In this document: one piece after another, positions 1-5,780 of the stretch
How the letters are laid out: each line of letters begins with the position of its first letter
Numbering within the stretch: the first letter of the stretch is position 1
Source: Planctomycetaceae bacterium
Lineage (GTDB): Bacteria > Planctomycetota > Planctomycetia > Pirellulales > Thermoguttaceae
Assembly: GCA_031283825.1 (NCBI GenBank)
Contig: JAITAZ010000290.1
Span: 1 to 8,500 of the forward strand
Length of the DNA stretch: 8,500 nt
Direction: 5' to 3'
Program-made: the position numbers and the translations under genes
The notes under the pieces: generated by a model
Databases searched by the model: none
The model's input: the letters and a program-made list of their open reading frames with translations, nothing else
What the model was told of the DNA's origin: nothing

Positions 1-1
1 A

Positions 2-103
2 TTGCCAATGTTCCTCTCCGGAAAACTACACCTAAAAATCGGCTCACCCGTAAAAAATAAAGCCCTCGTAAAACGTATCTTCAAAAAATGCTCAAATAAA
101 TAA
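2..103 (+). CDS. Possible C-terminal end of a gene entering from the left
   Basis: The frame beginning at base 2 is open from the window edge to a TAA at 101-103 and gives 33 residues with a basic lysine-rich end (…RIFKKCSNK). Codon choice (AAA for lysine, C-ending ATC, TTC and GGC) resembles the 3357-5540 gene. The frame starting at base 1 is also open but stops at 58-60. I do not recognise a family from so short a tail. It could be a chance open frame; the sequence to the left would settle it. Confidence 0.35.
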   Translation: MPMFLSGKLHLKIGSPVKNKALVKRIFKKCSNK

Positions 104-200
104 AAATAAAATTTGATAGCATATTCAATAATAGTAACCGTTCACGGAATTTTTTATTTTTTTATCAAAAAATTAAAACATGAATAGTTACAAATTAACA

Positions 201-282
201 AATGTAGAGACGCAATGCATTGCGTCTCATTGTTCGATCAAAAGATCACCGATTGAGACGCAAAGCATTGCGTCTCTACATT
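201..282. repeat. Inverted pair of GAGACGC palindromes (MITE/REP-like)
   Basis: Bases 201-230 and 253-282 form an inverted repeat with only two mismatches over 30 bp. Each arm is itself palindromic: 207-228 is a perfect 22-bp palindrome starting GAGACGCAA, and 255-276 is the same apart from its centre. The middle reads GATC-AAAA-GATC (236-247), so the whole unit could fold as one long hairpin or two short ones. From general knowledge, GTAGAGACGCAA-type repeats are dispersed in several bacterial phyla. No coding frame or transposase is present, so this would be a non-autonomous element. Confidence 0.9.
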
Positions 283-301
283 GGGTTTAGCAATTTAAAA
301 A

Positions 302-446
302 CGCCGAAAGGTCGCCTACCAGATCGGGGGTAGCATGTGCGTAACATGAGTGACTCAAGAAAAAGGTCTTTTGAGTCTTTTCAAACAGCTTTTAAACTAA
401 AACGTCCCCAATGTCCCCCCAAAAAAATAATATGGTTTTTAAAAAT
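302..446 (+). repeat. Composite intergenic repeat, copy 1 (half-element)
   Basis: In order this contains CGCCGAAAGGTCGCCTACC (302-320), GATC plus a G-run, GTAGCA…GCGTAACATGAGTGACTC (330-355), TCAAAC (381-386), and GTCCCCAATGTCCCCCC (404-420), followed by an A-tract and TAATATGGTTTTTAAAAAT (428-446). The same modules in the same order occur inverted at 3000-3133. The C-run plus AT tail is also repeated almost base for base in direct orientation at 2956-2996. It lies just downstream of the folP stop on the folP transcript side. It looks like half of the palindromic element at 3084-3198, broken at its central hairpin. Confidence 0.75.
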
Positions 447-457
447 ACTGTGAACAG

Positions 458-1267
458 TTACAGATATTCCTTGTGAATTTCATGTATGCGAATTATGTTT
501 ACGCCTTTTTTGATTAGTTGTTGCGTGATAATTTTTGTTCCTTCTTCGCGGTCGATAAATTTTGCGGCGATGAATCTTTTTCGCGAATGTCCTACCAGCA
601 GAGGCGCGTCGATTTCGGTGAATCGTTCTATATTTTCAACAAGACTCCAATTATGATCAGAAGTTTTCCCAAATCCTAAACCCGGATCAACCGCAATCCG
701 ATCAGAACTAACGCCAGACTCAATCAATTCATTTCGTCGTTGATTGAGATAATTCCAGACTTCCGAAACGACGTCTTCATAAACCGGATTATTTTGCATC
801 GTTTTGGGATTTCCTTGTCGATGCATAATACAAATAGCGGCTTTCGTATCAAGCAATAATTGAATCATTCCAGTATCTTCAGCAGAGAAAATATCGTTGA
901 TTATGTTCGCTCCAGCGTCGATTGATTCTTTTGCGACTATTGTTTTATTCGTGTCGATTGAAATCGGAATATTCTTGTTTGCTTTACGAATGCCGACAAT
1001 CACATTAACAACTCGACGTAATTCTTCTTCGGCAGAAATTGAATCTGAATCCGGTCGCGTGCTTTCTCCTCCGACATCTATTATTCCAGCACCGGAATCG
1101 ATTAGTTCTAGCGCGTGTTGAATCGCGGCGGAGTCGTCAAAATATTTTCCGCCGTCAGAGAAACTATCCGGCGTAACATTGACAATTCCCATGAAAACCG
1201 GCAATGTTGAAAATTCAATTTCGCCTACGTTAAATCGCCAAAATTTAATATTATTTTTTAATCGCAT
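458..1267 (-). CDS. folP: Dihydropteroate synthase
   Basis: DHPS condenses 6-hydroxymethyl-7,8-dihydropterin diphosphate with p-aminobenzoate to give 7,8-dihydropteroate in cytosolic folate synthesis, and is the sulfonamide target. The 269-residue product is close to the usual length for this family. Both family signatures are present: MGIVNVTPDSFSDGG (residues 26-40) and GAGIIDVGGESTRP (59-72). Further conserved blocks are ISIDT (102-106), AGANIINDI (118-126), DPGLGFGK (194-201), the phosphate-binding GHSRK (226-230) and a closing RIHEI (260-264), where many homologues read RVHDV. The fold is a TIM barrel. No Shine-Dalgarno is visible before the ATG. The gene lies 28 bases downstream of leuA on the same strand, so co-transcription is likely. 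Its stop codon lies inside a repeat terminus. The family call is secure. Confidence 0.97.
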   Translation of the reverse strand: MRLKNNIKFWRFNVGEIEFSTLPVFMGIVNVTPDSFSDGGKYFDDSAAIQHALELIDSGAGIIDVGGESTRPDSDSISAEEELRRVVNVIVGIRKANKNIPISIDTNKTIVAKESIDAGANIINDIFSAEDTGMIQLLLDTKAAICIMHRQGNPKTMQNNPVYEDVVSEVWNYLNQRRNELIESGVSSDRIAVDPGLGFGKTSDHNWSLVENIERFTEIDAPLLVGHSRKRFIAAKFIDREEGTKIITQQLIKKGVNIIRIHEIHKEYL

Positions 1268-1295
1268 GAGTGAAATTTATTTTGAGTTTTATTAT

Positions 1296-2810
1296 TTACA
1301 TTCGATTTATTGCATTGAGAATTGCGACCGTACTTGCTTCAAATGTATCTGTTGAGACAGCGTATCCGCGATAGGTTTCGCCGTTTTTGTTTAGCAAGAT
1401 AGTAACCTCGCCTTGTGCGTCTTGACCTCCGGTTACGCTTTGTACGCTGTATTCTTTTATAGAAATATCTTTTCCTGTAATTTCTTTTATCGCTAGAAAA
1501 ATCGCGTCGATTGGACCGTCTCCGCCGTTAATTTCTTTTTCGTAATTTTTATTTTTGTATTGAAGCGTCAGAGTTGCCTTTGGTTCTTCGCCGGTTTTGC
1601 ATCGTAGATCATAAGAGACAAACGACCACGTATTATCGTTGTCGATATTATCAGGTTGCTCGTGAATATTTTGTTCGATTAACGCGAGAATATCGTCGTC
1701 GTAGATATTTTTTTTTCGGTCGGCGAGTTTTTTGAATTCGGTGAAAACCTTTGTCAGTTGATCCGACGCAAGATCGAAACCGAGAGTTTTTGCGCGGTCG
1801 GCGAGTGCGGCTCTTCCACTGTGTTTGCCTAGCACGAGATCAGTTTTTTGAAATCCGACATCCGACGGCAACATGATTTCATAAGTTGTCGGATTTTTCA
1901 ACATGCCGTCTTGATGAATTCCCGATTCGTGAGCGAAAGCATTTTGTCCGACAATTGCTTTGTTTCGCGGAACTTTCAGACCCGTTACAGTTGCAACTAA
2001 TCGACTTGTTGGAACTAATTTTTGCGTGATGATTCGAGTGGTTACGTTGTAAACGTCGTGTCGAGTTTTTATTGCCATGACAACTTCTTCGAGCGAACAA
2101 TTTCCGGCGCGTTCGCCTAGTCCGTTGATAGTGCATTCAACTTGACCCGCGCCCGCTTGCACTGCCGCAAGACTTGTCGCAACCGCCATTCCAAGATCGT
2201 TATGATTGTGTACGCTGATAACAGCTTTGTCGATATTGGGGACACGATTCATTAGATTATTGATTCGTTCATACATTTCGGTCGGAGTCGCGTAGCCGAC
2301 GGTATCGGGAATATTAACGGTTGTAGCACCGGCAGAAATCGCAGTTTCGACAATTCGAGCAAGATGATCAATTTCAGTGCGAGTAGCGTCTTCGGCGGAA
2401 AATTCAACGTCGGAACAGAATTGACGAGCGTAAATTACTGACGAGCGTACAGACTCAATATTTTGCTCTTTCGACATTTTGAGTTTGTATTCGCGATGGA
2501 TTTGACTTGTTGCTAGAAAGATGTGGATTCTGGGTTGTTGTGCGTCTTTGAGCGATTCGGCGGCGGCGTTAATATCTTTTTCGATACATCGAGCCAAGCT
2601 GCAAACGCTGCTGCCGCGAACTACGCGGGCGACTTCTTGTACAGATTCAAAATCTCCGGGCGAGGCGATAGCGAATCCGGCTTCGATTATATCAACTCCG
2701 AGTTCAGCGAGTGCAGTTGCAACTTCAAGTTTTTCACGGATATTCATACTAGCGCCCGGAGACTGCTCGCCGTCGCGTAAAGTCGTGTCAAATATTTTTA
2801 TTGTTCGCAT
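1296..2810 (-). CDS. leuA: 2-isopropylmalate synthase
   Basis: LeuA condenses acetyl-CoA with 2-ketoisovalerate to 2-isopropylmalate, the committed step of leucine synthesis. The product is 504 residues, in the range of the bacterial enzymes. The catalytic barrel begins with FDTTLRDGEQSPG (7-19; D8 and R12 are the expected metal-binding and catalytic residues). It continues through FSAEDATRTE (137-146), IPDTVGYATP (167-176), the metal-binding HNHND (201-205) and NGLGERAGN (229-237), then HESGIHQDG (294-302) and LGKHSGR (327-333). The C-terminal part from about 390 carries GGDGPIDA (429-436) and VTGGQDAQGE (459-468), as in the leucine-sensing regulatory domain, so feedback inhibition by leucine is expected. 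No Shine-Dalgarno and no leader peptide or T-box is visible upstream. A citramalate or homocitrate synthase role is less likely given the length and regulatory domain. Confidence 0.96.
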   Translation of the reverse strand: MRTIKIFDTTLRDGEQSPGASMNIREKLEVATALAELGVDIIEAGFAIASPGDFESVQEVARVVRGSSVCSLARCIEKDINAAAESLKDAQQPRIHIFLATSQIHREYKLKMSKEQNIESVRSSVIYARQFCSDVEFSAEDATRTEIDHLARIVETAISAGATTVNIPDTVGYATPTEMYERINNLMNRVPNIDKAVISVHNHNDLGMAVATSLAAVQAGAGQVECTINGLGERAGNCSLEEVVMAIKTRHDVYNVTTRIITQKLVPTSRLVATVTGLKVPRNKAIVGQNAFAHESGIHQDGMLKNPTTYEIMLPSDVGFQKTDLVLGKHSGRAALADRAKTLGFDLASDQLTKVFTEFKKLADRKKNIYDDDILALIEQNIHEQPDNIDNDNTWSFVSYDLRCKTGEEPKATLTLQYKNKNYEKEINGGDGPIDAIFLAIKEITGKDISIKEYSVQSVTGGQDAQGEVTILLNKNGETYRGYAVSTDTFEASTVAILNAINRM

Positions 2811-2928
2811 TTTTTATTATTTGCAATTTAGCGTAAAAATTTGGTAACTAATGTTACGCAGTATTTGTCCGTCAGTAGGCGGTAATTGATCTGGGGTTGA
2901 GTCATTAATCCCAGATTTAAGTTAGTGT

Positions 2929-3054
2929 GTCCCCAGTGTCCCCCAAGTCCCCTTTGTCCCCAATGTCCCCCCAAAAAATAATATGGTTTTTAAAAATTCA
3001 AAGCTAATTTTTGGGGGGACTTGGGGGACATTGGGGACGCTGGGGACAGTGGGG
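2929..3054. repeat. Facing C-run and G-run arrays with G-quadruplex potential
   Basis: Five C-runs of 4, 5, 4, 4 and 6 bases lie at 2931-2972, spaced by 4-5 bases (GTCCCC units). Five G-runs of 6, 5, 4, 4 and 4 bases lie at 3013-3054, spaced by 4-5 bases (GGGGAC units). Each array fits the usual quadruplex pattern (four or more runs of at least three G with loops under eight), one on the minus strand and one on the plus strand. They face each other across a 40-bp AT-rich spacer. The inner edges, CCCCCCAAAAA (2967-2977) and TTTTTGGGGGG (3008-3018), pair perfectly over 11 bp. Quadruplex formation is inferred, not shown. Confidence 0.85.
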
Positions 3055-3083
3055 ACGTTCTTGTTTGAAATCAGTGATTAATG

Positions 3084-3198
3084 ACTCATGTTACACGCTT
3101 GCTACCCTCGATCTGGTAGGCGACCTTTCGGCGAAAGGTCGCCTACCTGAGTCGGCGGTCGCCTACATGATCTGGGGTAGCAAGTGCGTAACATGAGT
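3084..3198. repeat. Palindromic element with 23-bp ends and a 16-bp perfect hairpin
   Basis: The ends ACTCATGTTAC (3084-3094) and GTAACATGAGT (3188-3198) are perfect inverted partners. The match continues through CTTGCTACC and GGTAGCAAG to about 23 bp with two mismatches. The centre holds GGTAGGCGACCTTTCG (3115-3130) and its exact reverse complement (3132-3147), separated by one base. A further GGTCGCCTAC follows at 3157-3166, so the right half has an extra module. One half of the element recurs at 302-350. No coding capacity is visible; it is likely a dispersed non-autonomous repeat. Confidence 0.85.
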
Positions 3199-3263
3199 TA
3201 ATAATTAATTTTATTAACTGCTCAAAGATTGTTCGCCTACAGAATGGTAACGATCTTTTACTT

Positions 3264-3292
3264 TTGCTAAAATAAAATTGCAAACGAATAAT
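3264..3292 (+). promoter_or_regulatory. Weak candidate sigma-70-type promoter
   Basis: TTGCTA (3264-3269, 4 of 6 to TTGACA) and AATAAT (3287-3292, 5 of 6 to TATAAT) are separated by 17 bases. They lie 64 bases before the ATG at 3357. The surroundings are very AT-rich, so a chance match is quite possible. Confidence 0.25.
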
Positions 3293-3356
3293 TACTACAA
3301 AATTAAAACAATCACAATAATTATTGATCCAAAAAATAAATTCACATTCAATTCAA

Positions 3357-5540
3357 ATGCAAACACAAAAATTTGACGAAGTACATTTGTTTATTGCTGA
3401 AAGCGGTTCTTTTGACAATATCAGAGATACAATTCTTATCGGCGGCTTGTTGCTGTTTGGTAAATACGACGAAACAATTCAAAATAAATTACGCGGTGCG
3501 ATGGTCGATTCTTTGAACGAAATCGGGAAGAAATATCCGCATGATACGTTTTTCCACAACTTCCTCGAATCCGACGAAACCAAACAACAAGGTAAACATT
3601 TCGCCGCCGCACTCGCAAAAAAATTAGAAACTCTAACCCCAAACGAAGACGAAAGAATTATCTATTGCGTCGTCATGTTCCAACATATCCACGACGTCCA
3701 CGATAACACGTCAACTCTTCTCGCTCAATACGAACTCAATAATAGATACGTTTCGATGGTCTGGTCTCTAATCGAACACACGCTTTTCGTAAGCGATAGA
3801 ACGTCAAAAAAATTAAACGACGACGCAAAATTTCATATTCATCTTGCCGAGCGAAGTTATGCAATCGATCTGGATAAATCGACGCTCGAATTGGCGAAAT
3901 CATTAAACTTGAATTTGAAAAAATCTAACGACGTCAACAAGAAAAATACCTACGTCGTAACAACTCCGCTCAACGCCGACGATCTCAAAAATATATTCAA
4001 TATTTCAATACGCAATCGCTGGAGCAATACAAAACTTGAACTCGCGTCGGTTGAAACTGTCGAACTCGCGTTTGATAAAAAGGTCAAAAAATCCGACGAA
4101 TCTACGCCTGCGCTTTATCTTGCCGGTGCGATTCTTGGCATAGAACGCGCGAGACTTATTCGCTCGCAACTAATCGCCGTTCAAACGCTGCCTATTCTTG
4201 AATCTTTAATCTACGATCAAAATCTCGACTCGACCGCGATTTGTAAATCGAATTATTGTAACGAAAATATCGAATCGTTAATTTCAACTATCGAACAACA
4301 TCCAATCGATCCGAATAGTCAACAAAATCAAGAACTCGTCCGTATCTTAATAAAGGAATATACAAGAGATAGCAAACAATTCCAACGTTTATTTGAATCG
4401 GCAAAACTTATCGCCGATAATCCAAAAAATCGGAAACGCGGAAACGACCTTTTACGATTGCTGGAACATATCTACAGAATGTCCGGTAAACAAGATTTAT
4501 TCGCTGATTTCTATTTGACGTTAATTCAATTTTCGGTTGCGAATCAAGTCGGCAATATTCCAAAATCATCTGAAATGTGGAAAACATATATGCCGATGGA
4601 AAATAGCTTGCCAAAACTCGGGATTGAACACGGATTAAAATTCGGCACGGAATTTCGATGCAGAAGAGCTATTAATCTAATGGAACAATTTAACTTCGAT
4701 CTCGCCGAACAAGTAATGATCGAAATCGGAACACGCGAAGAAGGATTTTGCGAGGCGATGGCAAAATTTTTCAACATGCCGGTCGAACAAATTAATTTAC
4801 AAAATATCGGACGTTGCTATGATACTCTTGCTCAAGTTTTCGCTTTTCAGGCGTCTGACCCGTACAATCGTAAGTTGTCTGAATTATTTTTTCGCAAAGC
4901 ATTGACGGCGTTTAGCGATCCTGTTGATCAAACTATCGTTTGGGTTCATCTTGGACATTTGGCTTGCGATTTTCCGAATCATTTACGTCCGCTTTGGAAC
5001 GAAGTCGTTAAAAATCTGCCGACGACTGGAAATATTATCGACGATGGAATCAAGATGCCGTTTGTAGTTGCGGTTAAACTCAAAGGCGCGTTAGTTTTTG
5101 GCGATGCAGAACAAAAGAAAGAATTGACGGAAACAATGGACATAATAACGCGAAGTTACGCCTACGAAGTTATAAACTCATTTCCATACGGTTTGATTTT
5201 GCAGACGTTGGCAATGCTAAATGTAGAAATCGGAAATAAAAAAAGAGCGAATAAACTTTACGAAAAAGCAATAAGAAGTCTAGAATTAGGCGAACAATTT
5301 TCGCGTTCATTATCTATTGTCGCCAAGATTAGGCATTCGCTTTTTACGTTAGATTCAAATCCGGCTCCAAACAATCCAAAGGGAAAATATTTATTTCATA
5401 ACGTGAGACAATTCATCGCCCTATTGCCGAAATCGCAAATTACAAAACAGTACAACGATTCCGCATATTATATTGATCAAAAAAATTTACAACAATACGC
5501 TAAACGAATACTCAATAATATAAAATTTATACATTGGTAA
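3357..5540 (+). CDS. Large helical-repeat protein of unknown function
   Basis: I do not recognise this family. The ATG at 3357 gives 727 residues; an in-frame TTG at 3324 would add 11 (numbering below uses that longer 738-residue form). Neither start has a Shine-Dalgarno, so ATG was preferred. The sequence looks predominantly helical and soluble, with no signal peptide or membrane segment. The C-terminal third resembles degenerate TPR-like helical pairs, for example 498-528 (RCYDTLAQVFAF…LFFRKALTAF) and 625-655 (ILQTLAML…ANKLYEKAIRSLEL). Other visible features are two histidine clusters (HIHDVHD 121-127 and HIHLAE 171-176), a basic loop (about 199-208) and a lone CKSNYC (307-312). Codon use favours AAA, GAA and C-ending codons. 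It has its own upstream gap and a repeat directly after the stop, so it is probably monocistronic. A scaffold or protein-interaction role is only a guess. Confidence 0.85.
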   Translation: MQTQKFDEVHLFIAESGSFDNIRDTILIGGLLLFGKYDETIQNKLRGAMVDSLNEIGKKYPHDTFFHNFLESDETKQQGKHFAAALAKKLETLTPNEDERIIYCVVMFQHIHDVHDNTSTLLAQYELNNRYVSMVWSLIEHTLFVSDRTSKKLNDDAKFHIHLAERSYAIDLDKSTLELAKSLNLNLKKSNDVNKKNTYVVTTPLNADDLKNIFNISIRNRWSNTKLELASVETVELAFDKKVKKSDESTPALYLAGAILGIERARLIRSQLIAVQTLPILESLIYDQNLDSTAICKSNYCNENIESLISTIEQHPIDPNSQQNQELVRILIKEYTRDSKQFQRLFESAKLIADNPKNRKRGNDLLRLLEHIYRMSGKQDLFADFYLTLIQFSVANQVGNIPKSSEMWKTYMPMENSLPKLGIEHGLKFGTEFRCRRAINLMEQFNFDLAEQVMIEIGTREEGFCEAMAKFFNMPVEQINLQNIGRCYDTLAQVFAFQASDPYNRKLSELFFRKALTAFSDPVDQTIVWVHLGHLACDFPNHLRPLWNEVVKNLPTTGNIIDDGIKMPFVVAVKLKGALVFGDAEQKKELTETMDIITRSYAYEVINSFPYGLILQTLAMLNVEIGNKKRANKLYEKAIRSLELGEQFSRSLSIVAKIRHSLFTLDSNPAPNNPKGKYLFHNVRQFIALLPKSQITKQYNDSAYYIDQKNLQQYAKRILNNIKFIHW

Positions 5541-5745
5541 AATTTTTGGTAAGCGTTCACGCACAAGAGAAAAATTTCCTAAGCCCTGAAAGGGCGCAAG
5601 CCGCTTTGTAAAATTGAAATTTGCTGTCGCCCTTACAGGGCTTCGTTTGTCGCGAAATACTAACGTAGGGCGGCGTCCTACGCTATTGCTGATTGCCCTT
5701 ATAGGGCGTAGGAATTTTTTTATGCGTGAACGGTTACCAAAAATT
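5541..5745. repeat. 205-bp MITE-like element with 23-bp terminal inverted repeats
   Basis: The left end (5541-5563, AATTTTTGGTAAGCGTTCAC…) and right end (5723-5745, …GTGAACGGTTACCAAAAATT) are inverted repeats over 23 bp with one mismatch. Inside are three copies of one hairpin design, GCCCT-N3-AGGGC, at 5583-5595 (GAA), 5629-5641 (TAC) and 5695-5707 (TAT). The first two also pair with each other over 16 bp with one mismatch (5581-5596 with 5628-5643). A fourth hairpin, CGTAGG…CCTACG, lies at 5664-5682. The element starts at the base after the stop codon of the upstream gene and encodes no protein. The terminal motif is shared with 134-146 and 449-461. Confidence 0.88.
5677..5721 (+). terminator. 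Possible intrinsic terminator within the repeat
   Basis: CCTACGC (5677-5683) pairs with GCGTAGG (5706-5712). The small GCCCT/AGGGC hairpin lies inside the loop and partly competes for the same bases. Two A residues and a run of seven T (5715-5721) follow. This would end plus-strand transcription from the 3357-5540 gene before the nuclease gene. CCTACG can instead pair with CGTAGG at 5664-5669, so two folds are mutually exclusive. Confidence 0.35.
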
Positions 5746-5767
5746 CTGCTGTAATATTACTAGAATA

Positions 5768-5774
5768 AAAGGAA
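5768..5774 (+). promoter_or_regulatory. Ribosome binding site of the Rpn-family gene
   Basis: AAAGGAA, with its GGA seven bases before the ATG at 5781, is the only clear Shine-Dalgarno-like site among the genes here. It supports this start. Confidence 0.6.
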
Positions 5775-5780
5775 ATTATC

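Larger units (their letters stand above)
134..461. repeat. Possible element bounded by inverted GTAAC-N-GTTCAC ends
   Basis: GTAACCGTTCACG at 134-146 is matched in inverted orientation by TGTGAACAGTTAC at 449-461 (11 of 13 positions). The same motif ends the 5541-5745 element. The right end overlaps the folP stop codon (458-460). A nearer inverted partner, TGAATAGTTAC at 181-191, together with AATTTTTT (148-155) and AAAAAATT (167-174), makes 134-191 a self-contained 58-bp palindromic unit. The true boundary may therefore be 191 rather than 461. No protein is encoded inside. Other repeats (201-282 and 302-446) are nested in the longer reading. Confidence 0.4.
2811..3323. other. Divergent intergenic region filled with repeats
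   Basis: This 513-bp gap separates the leftward leuA-folP pair from the rightward unknown gene, so it must hold both promoters. Next to leuA are small palindromes (GTAAC-TAAT-GTTAC at 2844-2857, and GCGTAA 2831-2836 with TTACGC 2854-2859). A degenerate direct copy of the 302-446 composite repeat then runs from about 2850 to 2997 and a fuller inverted copy from about 3000 to 3133, giving a tail-to-tail dimer. Beyond it lies a 9-bp perfect hairpin (3196-3219) and an AT-rich stretch leading to the next gene. I see no convincing protein or RNA gene here. Confidence 0.7.

Noticed and set aside
2521..2847. Plus-strand open frames opposite leuA and folP (also 897-1121)
   Set aside because: They lie entirely or mostly antisense to genes whose motifs are unambiguous and show low-complexity serine/alanine-rich products, as expected of shadow frames.
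2811..2850. Leucine attenuator or T-box leader for leuA
   Set aside because: The adjacent upstream sequence has no leucine-rich leader peptide, no T-box motif and no terminator stem near the start codon.
2929..3054. Bidirectional terminator
   Set aside because: The flanking genes diverge from this region, so neither transcript would end here. The arms end in G-runs rather than a stem plus T-run.
3011..3196. Open frame of 61 codons over the G-run array
   Set aside because: Its protein is glycine/tryptophan-rich only because it translates GGGGAC units and then the palindromic repeat. It has no family signal and starts inside repeat DNA.
201..3198. CRISPR array
   Set aside because: Repeats are palindromic, differently oriented and without regular unique spacers, and no cas gene is present.
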